Positions 1 to 7,140 are shown, counted from the first letter of the stretch. The stretch: 11,606 nt of DNA from Gammaproteobacteria bacterium (GCA_022822245.1 JAJECB010000070.1:1-11606), one strand, 5' to 3'. Notes: generated by a model not told the origin, from the sequence alone. Numbers and translations: made by a program.

Positions 1-434
1 ATCTGCTGCTCCCCGCCCGAAAGCGTGCCGGCGGGCTGGCGAAGCCGTTCCTTGAGGACGGGGAAGTAGCCGAAGACCATCTCCCGGTCCTCGCCCACTT
101 CGTCATCGCGGCGGGTCCAGGCCCCCATCGCGAGATTCTCCGCGACGTCGAGCAGCGGAAACACCTCCCGCCCCTCGGGCACGTGCACGACCCCCTTGCG
201 GACGATCCGGTCGGGTTCGGCCCCCTCGATGGACTCGCCGGCGAGGAGCACCTCGCCCTTGTCCGGATCCATGACCCCGGAGATGGTCTTGAGCAAGGTG
301 GTCTTCCCCGCTCCGTTGGCGCCGAGGACCGCGACGATGCCGCCCTCCGGCACCGCGAGGCTCACCCCGCGGATGGCCATGATCGGGCCGTACCAGGTCT
401 CGAGATTGCGCACTTCGAGGAGGGCGCCGCTCAT
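1..434 (-). CDS. livF: LivF-type ABC transporter ATPase, partial (3' end outside window)
   Basis: This is the second ATPase of a branched-chain amino acid type (HAAT family) importer and acts on the cytoplasmic face of the membrane. Only the first 144 residues are inside the window; the family is usually about 235-240 aa, so roughly 40% is missing. Visible motifs are Walker A GANGAGKTT (residues 38-46), the LivF-typical HVPEGREVFP block at about 84-93 in the Q-loop region, and the ABC signature LSGGEQQ (138-144), where the window ends. Walker B and the switch histidine are not seen. The ATG overlaps the livG stop codon as ATGA, and a GGGGGAGG Shine-Dalgarno sequence lies just upstream inside livG, so translation is probably coupled to livG. 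The substrate cannot be told from the ATPase: HAAT systems also carry amides, urea and aromatic acids, although the PEGR block argues against UrtE. Confidence 0.95.
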   Translation of the reverse strand, partial: MSGALLEVRNLETWYGPIMAIRGVSLAVPEGGIVAVLGANGAGKTTLLKTISGVMDPDKGEVLLAGESIEGAEPDRIVRKGVVHVPEGREVFPLLDVAENLAMGAWTRRDDEVGEDREMVFGYFPVLKERLRQPAGTLSGGEQQ

Positions 435-1219
435 GCCGCCTCCCCCGCGTCCGCGCCCCCGTCCGTACCGAGGTATGCCTCGATGACCTTCGGGTGCGAC
501 TTGACCTCGGCGGCGGTACCGAGGGTGACCGCCCGTCCGTCGGCGAGCACCAGCACCCGGTCCGACACGGCGGTGACGAGACCCATGTCGTGCTCCACCA
601 TGACCACCGTGATCCCCATCCGCCGGCGGATGTCGTCGATCCGGAACCGCATGTCCCGGGTCTCCTCGGGGGAGAGCCCGGAGGCGGGTTCGTCCAGGAG
701 GATCAGCTTCGGCTCGATGGCGAGCGCGCGGCCGACCTCCACCACCTTGCGCACGCCGTAGGGCAGGCCCGCGATCCGTTGCTCCCGGTACGGCTGGAGG
801 TCGAGGAAGTCGATGACCCGCTCGACGGCGGCGCGGTGCGCGACCTCCTCGCGCCGCACCCCGGGGGTGAAGAAGATCTGCGAGGCGATGGAGGCGCGAC
901 GGCGCACGTGGCGCCCGACGAGGAGGTTCTCGAGCACCGTCGAGAGCTCGAAGAGCTCGATGTTCTGGAAGGTGCGCCCGATGCCGAGCGCCGCGATCCC
1001 GGAGGCCGGGCGGTCGAGGATGCTCTCTCCCTCGAAGCGCACCTCCCCCTCCGCTGGCTCGCAGAATCGCGAGATCAGGTTGAACAGGGTCGACTTGCCG
1101 GCCCCGTTCGGCCCGACGATCGCGAATACCTCGCCCCGCTCCACCGAGAACGAGACCCGGTCGAGGGCGGTGATCCCGCCGAATCGGAGGGTGATGTCCC
1201 GGACCTCGAGCAGGCTCAC
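431..1219 (-). CDS. livG: LivG-type ABC transporter ATPase
   Basis: First ATPase of the Liv-type importer, 262 aa, a normal length for LivG. It contains Walker A GPNGAGKST (36-44), Q-loop Gln85 in GRTFQNIELF, the LivG-type signature LPYGVRKVVE (about 152-161) in place of the usual LSGGQ, Walker B LILLDEPASGL (172-182) and switch His210 in VEHDM. The extra segment between Q-loop and signature (about 100-135) is typical of LivG. I place the start at GTG, giving MSLLEVRDITLRFGG, the usual LivG beginning. GGAG at 1228-1231 lies 8 nt before it, and the reading frame upstream has no better start. The GTG overlaps, as GTGA, the second TGA of the frame that continues from livM. The 3' end overlaps livF by 4 nt (ATGA). 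Confidence 0.95.
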   Translation of the reverse strand: MSLLEVRDITLRFGGITALDRVSFSVERGEVFAIVGPNGAGKSTLFNLISRFCEPAEGEVRFEGESILDRPASGIAALGIGRTFQNIELFELSTVLENLLVGRHVRRRASIASQIFFTPGVRREEVAHRAAVERVIDFLDLQPYREQRIAGLPYGVRKVVEVGRALAIEPKLILLDEPASGLSPEETRDMRFRIDDIRRRMGITVVMVEHDMGLVTAVSDRVLVLADGRAVTLGTAAEVKSHPKVIEAYLGTDGGADAGEAA

Positions 1220-1296
1220 CGCATCCGCTCCGTCTTGAGATAGCTCCTCTGCCTTCGGAACATGTCGCGGCGGCAGAGGGGGAAGAGGTCGAATCA
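1216..1296 (-). other. livM: In-frame TGA in livM followed by a conserved-looking 25-codon tail
   Basis: Seen directly: livM ends ...MKWKV then TGA (1294-1296). The same frame continues without a stop through 1219 and closes with TGA at 1216-1218, overlapping the livG GTG. The tail begins FDLFPLCRRDMF and ends SYLKTERMR; by my count 23 of its 25 codons end in G or C, as expected for coding DNA here. From memory, many proteobacterial LivM proteins end in a basic tail of the form F-E-L-F-P-L-Y-R...K-R-Q-K...K-S-E-R-L-R, which aligns residue for residue and puts Tyr or another aromatic at the TGA. Possible explanations are a nonsense mutation (TGG to TGA is one change), a sequencing error, or readthrough. 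TGA is a normal stop for several neighbouring genes, so a changed genetic code is unlikely. The observation is certain; the cause is not. Confidence 0.8.
1246..1279 (-). repeat. Stem-loop between the livM TGA and the livG start
   Basis: A perfect 8-bp inverted repeat, CCTCTGCC at 1246-1253 and GGCAGAGG at 1272-1279, encloses an 18-nt loop. In the transcript the stem begins 14 nt after the livM TGA and ends 14 nt before the livG Shine-Dalgarno GGAG, leaving the ribosome site free. No U-run follows, so it is not an intrinsic terminator. It falls entirely within the continued livM frame. It could protect a 3' end, modulate livG translation or influence the TGA; no role is shown by the sequence alone. 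Confidence 0.5.
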
Positions 1297-2316
1297 GACC
1301 TTCCACTTCATGACCCGCCCGTGGATGCCGAGCGGCTCGAACAGGATGAACAGGACCAGGACGAGACCGAAGATCCCGGCCTCGATCCCCGGAATCGCGA
1401 GACCCCCGCCGCCGAACGCCGCCGTGACCCAGTCCCGCGCCACGTTGATCGCCTGGGGGATGATCCCGACCACGATCGCCCCGTACCAGGCGCCCTGGAT
1501 CGAGCCGAGCCCCCCGATCACGATCATCAGGAGAAGCTGGATCGAGAGGACGATGGTGAAGACCTCGTGGTTGAACGTGAAGAAGAAGTGCCCCATCAGG
1601 GCGCCGGCCCAGCCCGTCACCATGCACGAGAGACCGAAGGCGGCGGCCTTGGTCCGGGCGGGACTCACGCCCATCGCCTGGGCCGAGATCTCCGAGTCGC
1701 GGAGCGCCACGAAGGCTCGCCCGAGCGGCGCGCGCAGGAGGTTCCGGTAGCCGAGGGTCACGAGCAGCGCGACCGCGAGGCAAAGCCAGTAGAAGCGATC
1801 GGGCGAGCCGTAACGGTCCACCTCGAACCCGGCGATGGAGATGGTGGGGGCCACGAGGCCGACCACGCCTCCGGTCCACGGCTCGGCGAGCACGATGATG
1901 TCCTCGGTCAGGATCGAGAGGGCCAAGGTGGCGATCGCGAGGTAGATGCCGTGAAGCCGGAGCACGGGAACGGCGATGAGAACGCCGGCAAGCCCCGTCA
2001 GGAGCCCCGCAAGGGGGAAGGACACGAGGAAGGGCAGTCCGAACCGCTCCATCAATATCGCGTTGGCGTAGCACCCGGCGGCGAGAAACGCGGCATGGCC
2101 GAGGCTCGGCTGCCCGGCATGGCCGGTCAGCACCATGAGGCCCATGCCCGCGATGGCCCAGATGAGGACGTTGGTGGCCTCCCCGATCAGGAAGTCGTCG
2201 AGAACGAAGGGCAGTGCGAGGGCGAGGACGACGAACCCCGCGTAGCGGATTGCCCGGCGCGCGTCCGGAAAGAGCCGGATGTCGTGGTGGTAGCTGGTCT
2301 TGAAGTGAATCCGCAC
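1294..2316 (-). CDS. livM: LivM-type permease, apparently shortened at the C-terminus
   Basis: Inner-membrane permease of the Liv-type importer, partner of LivH. To the first TGA it has 340 aa. After a hydrophilic N-terminus (1-25) come about eight to ten hydrophobic segments, the first at about 26-40. LivM hallmarks are GHAGQPSLGHAAF (65-77), RLHGIYLAIATLAL (120-133) and the ALRDSEISAQAMGVSPARTKAAAF block, which is the cytoplasmic loop that meets the ATPases. The start is GTG, with GAGAAGG (2326-2332) 9 nt upstream overlapping the livH stop; there is no ATG near. The intergenic distance to livH is 14 nt. The oddity is the end: the frame continues past the TGA with a LivM-like tail up to the livG start, which would give 366 residues. 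All membrane segments precede the TGA, so the short form could still insert. Confidence 0.93.
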   Translation of the reverse strand: MRIHFKTSYHHDIRLFPDARRAIRYAGFVVLALALPFVLDDFLIGEATNVLIWAIAGMGLMVLTGHAGQPSLGHAAFLAAGCYANAILMERFGLPFLVSFPLAGLLTGLAGVLIAVPVLRLHGIYLAIATLALSILTEDIIVLAEPWTGGVVGLVAPTISIAGFEVDRYGSPDRFYWLCLAVALLVTLGYRNLLRAPLGRAFVALRDSEISAQAMGVSPARTKAAAFGLSCMVTGWAGALMGHFFFTFNHEVFTIVLSIQLLLMIVIGGLGSIQGAWYGAIVVGIIPQAINVARDWVTAAFGGGGLAIPGIEAGIFGLVLVLFILFEPLGIHGRVMKWKV

Positions 2317-2325
2317 CGCTTCGGA

Positions 2326-2332
2326 CCTTCTC
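2326..2332 (-). promoter_or_regulatory. Ribosome binding site that fixes the livM GTG start
   Basis: GAGAAGG lies 9 nt before the GTG at 2314-2316 and overlaps the livH TGA (2331-2333). There is no in-frame ATG between the livH stop and the first conserved LivM residues, so this site supports the GTG as the start and suggests coupling to livH termination. Confidence 0.6.
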
Positions 2333-3206
2333 AGACCTTCTTGCTCTGGACCTGGGACACGATCCCGTGGGGACGCAGGACGAGCACGAGGAGCATCAGC
2401 GTATAGGGGGCGATCTGCGAGTATCCGGCCTCGATGTAGCGGGCCGCGAACGGCTCGATCAGTCCCACGACGAGCCCGCCCGCGAGCGCCCCCGGAAGGG
2501 AGCCGAAGCCGCCGATCACCGCCGCGGCGAACGCCTTGATGCCGAGAAGCCCGGAGCTGGGGTCGATCGAGCCCTTGGACGCGAACAGGATCCCCGCCAC
2601 CGCCGCCGTCGCGCCCGCGAGCGCCCAGACGAGCCCCTGGATCCGCTTGACGGGGATGCCCATGTAGTACGCCGCGAGCTGATTCTGGCTCGACGCCTGC
2701 ATGGCGACCCCGAGCTTCGTGCGGCTGAAGAAGGCGAACAGGAGACCAGTAAGGAGAAGGGTCACGACGATGACCGCGACCTCGTCCAGTCCGAGAGCGA
2801 CCCCCCCGAGGCTCGTGTTCACCCCGGCCACCGGACTCTCGAGGGCCACCGGGTCGTGGCCCCAGATCGCTCCGGCGAGGAAGCGCAGCACGAAGCCGAG
2901 GGCGATGGTCAGGATGACCACCGCGAGCTGCGACTGGCCGAACACGTGGCGCAGGATCGTGCGCTCGAGCAGCCAGCCGACGGCGGCCAGGATGAGGATC
3001 GCGCCGATGCAGGCGACCCAGAAGGGCAGGCCGAGGTGCGTGTCGTTGGTGAGGCTGAGCGCGGTGAACGCGCCGAGCATCATCAGGTCGCCCTGCGCGA
3101 AGTTGACCTGCTCGGTCGCCTTGTAGATCAGCACGAACCCGAGCGCGATCAGGCCATAGACGCAACCGTTGGCGAGGCCGCTGACGACGAGCTGAAGGAT
3201 CTCCAA
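2331..3206 (-). CDS. livH: LivH-type permease
   Basis: Inner-membrane permease of the Liv-type importer, 291 aa, the normal LivH length, forming the translocation pore with LivM. The N-terminus MEILQLVVSGLANGCVYGLI and the motif VNFAQGDLMMLGAF (34-47) are diagnostic of LivH. Around eight hydrophobic segments follow, with conserved GIKAFAAAVIGGFGSLPGA and a C-terminal RPHGI block. The start is TTG: GGAG lies 9 nt upstream and the product then begins exactly where LivH proteins do, while the first internal ATG falls inside the conserved motif and is too late. It follows the double-ATPase gene by only 49 nt, so it is probably co-transcribed with the peptide-type system. The stop is TGA, 14 nt before livM. 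Confidence 0.95.
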   Translation of the reverse strand: MEILQLVVSGLANGCVYGLIALGFVLIYKATEQVNFAQGDLMMLGAFTALSLTNDTHLGLPFWVACIGAILILAAVGWLLERTILRHVFGQSQLAVVILTIALGFVLRFLAGAIWGHDPVALESPVAGVNTSLGGVALGLDEVAVIVVTLLLTGLLFAFFSRTKLGVAMQASSQNQLAAYYMGIPVKRIQGLVWALAGATAAVAGILFASKGSIDPSSGLLGIKAFAAAVIGGFGSLPGALAGGLVVGLIEPFAARYIEAGYSQIAPYTLMLLVLVLRPHGIVSQVQSKKV

Positions 3207-3215
3207 CCGCGGCAG

Positions 3216-3219
3216 CTCC
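3216..3219 (-). promoter_or_regulatory. Ribosome binding site that fixes the livH TTG start
   Basis: GGAG on the minus strand lies 9 nt upstream of TTG at 3204-3206, inside the 49-nt gap after the peptide-type ATPase gene. It supports a TTG start, which would otherwise be easy to miss. I saw no convincing promoter or terminator in this short gap. Confidence 0.6.
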
Positions 3220-3255
3220 GCGACGCCGGCACGGTCGGGGCGGCGACCCGGGCGG

Positions 3256-4914
3256 CTACTGGTCTCGCGCCGCCTCGCCGATGTTGTCGACGCCCCTTTG
3301 CTCGAGGAGGTGGTCGAGCCAGTCCGGGTCCATCTCCGGCACCGAGGAGAGGAGGAGGTCGGTGTACTCGTGGTGGGGTGGACGGAACATCTCGTCCTTC
3401 GGCCCCGCCTCGACCACTTTGCCCTCCTTCATCACCACCACGTCGTCCGCGATCGAGCGCACCGTGGCGAGGTCGTGGGTGATGAACATGTAGGCGAGGT
3501 CGAGCTCGTCCTGGAGGCGGCTCAAGAGCCTCAGGATCCCCTCCGCGACGAGCTGGTCGAGGGCGCTCGTCACCTCGTCGCAGATGATGAACGAGGGCTC
3601 CGCGGCGAGCGCGCGGGCGATCCCCACCCGCTGCTTCTGCCCGCCCGACAGCTCCGACGGCACGCGATGGTAGAACTGCGAGGGCTCGAGCTCGATCTGG
3701 TCGAGGAGCTCGTCCACCCGCTTCTTGAGGTCGACGCCGCGCCGCCCGCTGTAGAACGCGACCGGCCGCCCGATGATCTCGCCGATCCGCTTTTTCGGAT
3801 TGAGCGCGGTGTCGGCCATCTGGTAGATCATCTGCGCCTGGCGGAGCTGGTCCTTGGTGCGGCTCCGGAAGCTCCCCGGCAACGCCTCCCCGTTGTACCG
3901 GATCTCCCCCGCGGTCGGGGGCAGGAGGCCGGTGATGCAGCGCGCCGCGGTCGATTTCCCCGAGCCCGACTCGCCGACCACCGCGACGGTGCGGCCGCGG
4001 TGGATATCGAAGGAGACGTCGTCCAGCACCTGGACCGGGCCGTAGGACGCGCTCACCCCGCTCACCGAGATGACCGCGGTCTCCCCCGATCCGGCCGGCG
4101 GCTTCTGCTCGCGGCGGAAGCTTCGCACCGCCCACAGCGACTTGGTGTAGTCCTCCTGCGGCGAGGAGAGCATGGCGCGCGTGTCCGCCTCCTCGACCTC
4201 GTCGCCCCGGAGCAGCACCTTGATCCGGTCCGCCATCTGCGCGACCACCGCGAGGTCGTGGGTGATGTAGAGCGCCGCGGTGTCGAACTGGTCGACGATG
4301 TCGCGGATGGCCGCGAGCACCTCGATCTGGGTGGTGACGTCGAGCGCGGTGGTCGGCTCGTCGAAGATGATGAGGTCCGGCCGGCAGCTCATCGCCATCG
4401 CGGTCATCGCCCGCTGGAGCTGTCCCCCCGAGACCTGGTGCGGGTACCGGAAACCGATCTCCTCGGGGTTGGGGAGCCGGAGGCGCCGGTAGAGCTCCAT
4501 CGCGTCCTGCTCGCTCTCGCGCCGGGTCCGGATCTTGTGCTGGACCGGCGCGGCGGTGTGCTGGTCGATGAGCTTGTGCGCGGGGTTGAACGAGGCGGCC
4601 GCGGACTGCGCCACGTAGGCGATGCGCGCGCCGCGCAGCATCCGGAGGTCCTCCTCCGGCGACGAGGTGAGCTCGATGCCGTCGAACTCGATGGTGCCGT
4701 CCGAGATCCGGCACCCGTCGCGGGTGAAGCCCATGGCGGCGAGCCCGATGGTGGACTTGCCGGCCCCCGACTCCCCGATGAGGCCCATCACCTCGCCCCG
4801 GTGCAGGTCGAGGTCGACACCGTGCACGATCTCGAACCACTTCTCGTCGGCCCGCCCCTCGATGCGAAGGCCCCGGATCTTGAGCAGAAGGCCCCGTTTC
4901 TGTTCCTGGTTCAT
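3256..4914 (-). CDS. Fused double-ATPase of a peptide-type ABC importer
   Basis: Cytoplasmic energy subunit, 552 aa, with two complete ABC ATPase domains in one chain, equivalent to DppD plus DppF (the GsiA/YejF layout). Domain 1: Walker A GESGAGKST (47-55), Gln103, signature VSGGQLQR (161-168), Walker B LIIFDEPTTALD (181-192), His219. Linker at about 262-280. Domain 2: Walker A GESGSGKST (314-322), Gln365, signature LSGGQKQR (422-429), Walker B FIICDEVTSALD (442-453), His480. Both catalytic glutamates (186 and 447) are present, so both sites look competent. Each half ends with an oligopeptide-transporter type tail (EDYTKSL; HHEYTDLLLSSVPEMDPDWLD). The ATG has AAGGAG 7 nt upstream, overlapping the end of the permease gene, and the gap to that gene is 4 nt. 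Domain content is certain; the substrate is not. Confidence 0.95.
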   Translation of the reverse strand: MNQEQKRGLLLKIRGLRIEGRADEKWFEIVHGVDLDLHRGEVMGLIGESGAGKSTIGLAAMGFTRDGCRISDGTIEFDGIELTSSPEEDLRMLRGARIAYVAQSAAASFNPAHKLIDQHTAAPVQHKIRTRRESEQDAMELYRRLRLPNPEEIGFRYPHQVSGGQLQRAMTAMAMSCRPDLIIFDEPTTALDVTTQIEVLAAIRDIVDQFDTAALYITHDLAVVAQMADRIKVLLRGDEVEEADTRAMLSSPQEDYTKSLWAVRSFRREQKPPAGSGETAVISVSGVSASYGPVQVLDDVSFDIHRGRTVAVVGESGSGKSTAARCITGLLPPTAGEIRYNGEALPGSFRSRTKDQLRQAQMIYQMADTALNPKKRIGEIIGRPVAFYSGRRGVDLKKRVDELLDQIELEPSQFYHRVPSELSGGQKQRVGIARALAAEPSFIICDEVTSALDQLVAEGILRLLSRLQDELDLAYMFITHDLATVRSIADDVVVMKEGKVVEAGPKDEMFRPPHHEYTDLLLSSVPEMDPDWLDHLLEQRGVDNIGEAARDQ

Positions 4915-4918
4915 GGCG

Positions 4919-5980
4919 TTACTCCTTGAGACCGGAGGAGAGATGGAGCATCCAGTCCACCACGAAGTTGACGGCCACCGTGAGAAGCGCGATGGCGGCG
5001 GCGGGGATGAGCGGGGTCATCTCGCCGAACGAGATGAGGGTCGCGTTCTCGCGCACCATCGAGCCCCAGTCCGCGGTCGGCGGCTGGATGCCGAGGCCGA
5101 GGAACGAGAGCGCGGAGATGGCGAGGAAGACGAAGCAGAACCGGAGGCCGAACTCCGCCACCAGCGGAGCGGTCGCGTTCGGCAGGATCTCCTTCACGAT
5201 GAGATACGAGGTCTTCTCGCCGCGCAGGCGCGCCGCCTCGATGTAGTCCATCACCACGATGTTCCCGGCGACGGCCCGGGCGAGCCGGAAGACGAGCGGC
5301 GAGTAAAGGAGCGCGATCACCAGGATGAGGTTGACGACGTTGGTGCCGACGATGGTGAGGAGGAGCAGCGCGAACACGAGCTGCGGGATCGCCATCAGGG
5401 TATCCACGACCCGCCCGAGGGTCTGGTCGACCCAACCGCCGAGGGTCGCCGCAGTGAGTCCGGCGAGCGACCCGACGAGGAAGGCGATGGCCGTCGTGAG
5501 GAGCGCGATCCCCACCGTGTTCCGCGCCCCGTAGATGATGCGGCTGAACATGTCGCGCCCGAGCTGGTCGCCGCCGAGGATCATCTTGTCGTCGGGCGGC
5601 GCGTAGGAGCTCCCGATCACCTCCGCCTCCCCGTAGGGGGCGATCACCGGGGCGAAGACCGCGGCCACGATGTAGACCACGATCACGAACATGCCGAAGG
5701 AGGCGGTGAGGGGAGCGCTCCGCATCACCTTGGCCATTTCGCGGGGCAGGGTCTGGACCAGGAACTCCCGGAAGCTGTACGCGAGCCCGGCGGACGCGAA
5801 GAAGAGCCCGATGGCGATCGCGACGTAGCGCAGCCACACCTCGCCCCCGAGGAGGCCCATCAGGAACGAGGCGAGGGTGAGGCTGAAGAGCACCATGAAG
5901 GCGTCGCGCCGGTGGTAGTAGGCGGCGACGCACGAGGCGCCGATCATGAGCGTGTAGTAGACGATTGCGAAAGTGCTCAT
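4919..5980 (-). CDS. DppC-type permease with an extra N-terminal membrane domain
   Basis: Second membrane subunit of the peptide-type importer, 353 aa against about 300 for most DppC/OppC proteins. The core (from about residue 90) is standard: first core helix at about 95-113, GGDQLGRDMFSRIIYGAR (136-153), and the EAA loop EAARLRGEKTSYLIVKEILP (248-267) that docks on the ATPase, followed by SFLGLGIQPPTADWG. The first 85 residues are additional and contain about three hydrophobic stretches (about 5-20, 27-45, 51-68) separated by charged turns such as YYHRRD. The start is supported by GAGG 6 nt before the ATG and a 10-nt gap to the upstream permease, so the extension is probably real. Its function is unknown to me. 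The stop TAA lies 4 nt before the ATPase start. Confidence 0.93.
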   Translation of the reverse strand: MSTFAIVYYTLMIGASCVAAYYHRRDAFMVLFSLTLASFLMGLLGGEVWLRYVAIAIGLFFASAGLAYSFREFLVQTLPREMAKVMRSAPLTASFGMFVIVVYIVAAVFAPVIAPYGEAEVIGSSYAPPDDKMILGGDQLGRDMFSRIIYGARNTVGIALLTTAIAFLVGSLAGLTAATLGGWVDQTLGRVVDTLMAIPQLVFALLLLTIVGTNVVNLILVIALLYSPLVFRLARAVAGNIVVMDYIEAARLRGEKTSYLIVKEILPNATAPLVAEFGLRFCFVFLAISALSFLGLGIQPPTADWGSMVRENATLISFGEMTPLIPAAAIALLTVAVNFVVDWMLHLSSGLKE

Positions 5981-5990
5981 GGCGCGCCCC

Positions 5991-6944
5991 TCACTTCGGA
6001 TGCCGCAGTCTGGGGTTCGAGAGGATTACCCCGACATCGGCCACCAGGTTGAGGAGGATGTAGGTCGCCGCGAACACCAGGCAGCAGGCCTGCACCACCG
6101 GGAAGTCCCGCTTGGTGACGCTGTCGACGAGGAGCTGGCCCACCCCCGGGTACACGAACACGATCTCGACCAGCACCACCCCGGTGATGAGGTAGGCGAG
6201 GTTGAGCGCGACCACGTTGATGATCGGGGCAAGCGCGTTCGGGAGGGCGTGCACCGCGATGACCTTCCAGCGGGGCTCGCCCTTGAGCCGCGCCATCTCG
6301 ATGTAGGGCGAAGCCAGCAGAGCGATGATCGCCGCCCGGGTCATGCGCATCATGTGCGCGATGACGACCAGGGTCAGGGTGATCGCGGGCAACAGGGTGA
6401 CGAACACCCGCTCGGTGAACGGCATGTCCACGGTCACGCTCGAGATCGAGGGGAACCACGGGTTCAGGACCGAGAAGAAGAGGATCAGGATGTAGCCGAG
6501 GAAGAACTCCGGCGACGAGATGGAGGTGAGCGTGCTCACGTTCGCGATCCGGTCGAAGACCGATTCGCGCCACAGGGCGGCGAGCACGCCGAGGAGGATC
6601 GAGATGGGTATGGAGAACGCCGCGGCCACCGCGGCGAGGAAAAGGGTGTTCGCGAAACGGGGGCCGAGCTGCTCGGCGACCGACCGCTTGTTGGCGAGCG
6701 AGGTTCCGAAGTCGCCCTGCACCGCCCCGCCCAGCCAGTCGAAGTAGCGCACGACCGCAGGGCGGTCCAGCCCGAGGTCCTCGCGCATCGCCTTGACCGT
6801 CTCCGGGGTCGCGGCCTGGCCGAGGATCTGCTCCGCGAGATCCCCCGGCAGCAGCTCGACCGCCCCGAAGATGATGATCGAGACGACGAGGAGGGTGACA
6901 AGGCCAAGCCCGAGCCGCTTGGCCACCAGTGACAGGACGCCCAT
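5991..6944 (-). CDS. DppB-type permease
   Basis: First membrane subunit of the peptide-type importer, 317 aa, a normal length. It has an N-terminal helix at about 10-30, then the periplasmic region with LLPGDLAEQILGQAATPE (31-48) and LGLDRP (57-62), GDFGTSL (77-83), further helices from about 98, the EAA loop EMARLKGEPRWKVIAVHALP (216-235), and the C-terminal PGVGQLLVDSVTKRDFPVVQ (266-285) typical of DppB. The ATG has GGAG 9 nt upstream. It follows the solute-binding protein gene after 218 nt containing strong hairpins and precedes the DppC-type gene by 10 nt. The family covers dipeptides, oligopeptides, nickel, opines and sugars, so the cargo cannot be named. Confidence 0.95.
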   Translation of the reverse strand: MGVLSLVAKRLGLGLVTLLVVSIIIFGAVELLPGDLAEQILGQAATPETVKAMREDLGLDRPAVVRYFDWLGGAVQGDFGTSLANKRSVAEQLGPRFANTLFLAAVAAAFSIPISILLGVLAALWRESVFDRIANVSTLTSISSPEFFLGYILILFFSVLNPWFPSISSVTVDMPFTERVFVTLLPAITLTLVVIAHMMRMTRAAIIALLASPYIEMARLKGEPRWKVIAVHALPNALAPIINVVALNLAYLITGVVLVEIVFVYPGVGQLLVDSVTKRDFPVVQACCLVFAATYILLNLVADVGVILSNPRLRHPK

Positions 6945-6977
6945 AACGCTCTTCTCCTCCCCGGCGCATCGGGGTGC

Positions 6978-7008
6978 GCGCGCCCGGACCCGCAGTCCGG
7001 CTGCGCGC
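6978..7008 (-). repeat. GC-rich hairpin in the binding protein/permease gap
   Basis: CCGGAC (6984-6989) and GTCCGG (6995-7000) form a 6-bp stem with a 5-nt loop. Flanking GCGCGC (6978-6983) and GCGCGC (7003-7008) extend it by 6 bp across a 2-nt bulge. No U-run follows on the minus strand. It sits 34 nt before the DppB-type start and probably contributes to mRNA processing or stability rather than simple termination. Confidence 0.55.
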
Positions 7009-7109
7009 CCGCGCGGTCGGGTCTATCTCATGGCGTGCCGCAAGCGTGCGGCCCCCTGCGTCGGATCCCTTCGAGAAGCACGGATCCCTCTCCCTCGGTT
7101 GCAGGCTCC

Positions 7110-7140
7110 CGACCGGCGCGGCACCGCGCCGCGCCGGTCG
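7110..7140 (-). repeat. Very strong GC hairpin just after the solute-binding protein gene
   Basis: A perfect 13-bp inverted repeat (7110-7122 and 7128-7140, arms CGACCGGCGCGGC and its complement) closes a 5-nt loop, 22 nt downstream of the binding-protein stop. No T-run follows on the minus strand, so a classical intrinsic terminator is not supported. Hairpins at this position, as between malE and malF, are known to protect the upstream mRNA from 3' exonucleases and raise binding-protein expression over the permeases; that role is inferred here. A weaker 5-bp hairpin (7037-7052) lies between this and the 6978-7008 structure. Confidence 0.65.

Noticed and set aside
1216..1263. A separate 15-codon leader peptide (ATG at 1261-1263) before livG
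   Set aside because: It has no Shine-Dalgarno site and is in the same frame as livM, where it forms the end of a longer conserved-looking tail. A livM remnant explains it better.
1294..1296. TGA read as Trp through a variant genetic code
   Set aside because: livG, livH, the DppB-type gene, the binding protein and the BCCT gene all end properly at TGA, and Trp is encoded by TGG throughout.
1261..2074. Reading livG as one 547-aa protein extending far upstream
   Set aside because: The upstream part is the antisense-like shadow of livM in another frame, rich in Arg/Pro/Gly with no family similarity. The LivG similarity begins exactly at GTG 1217-1219, with a ribosome site.
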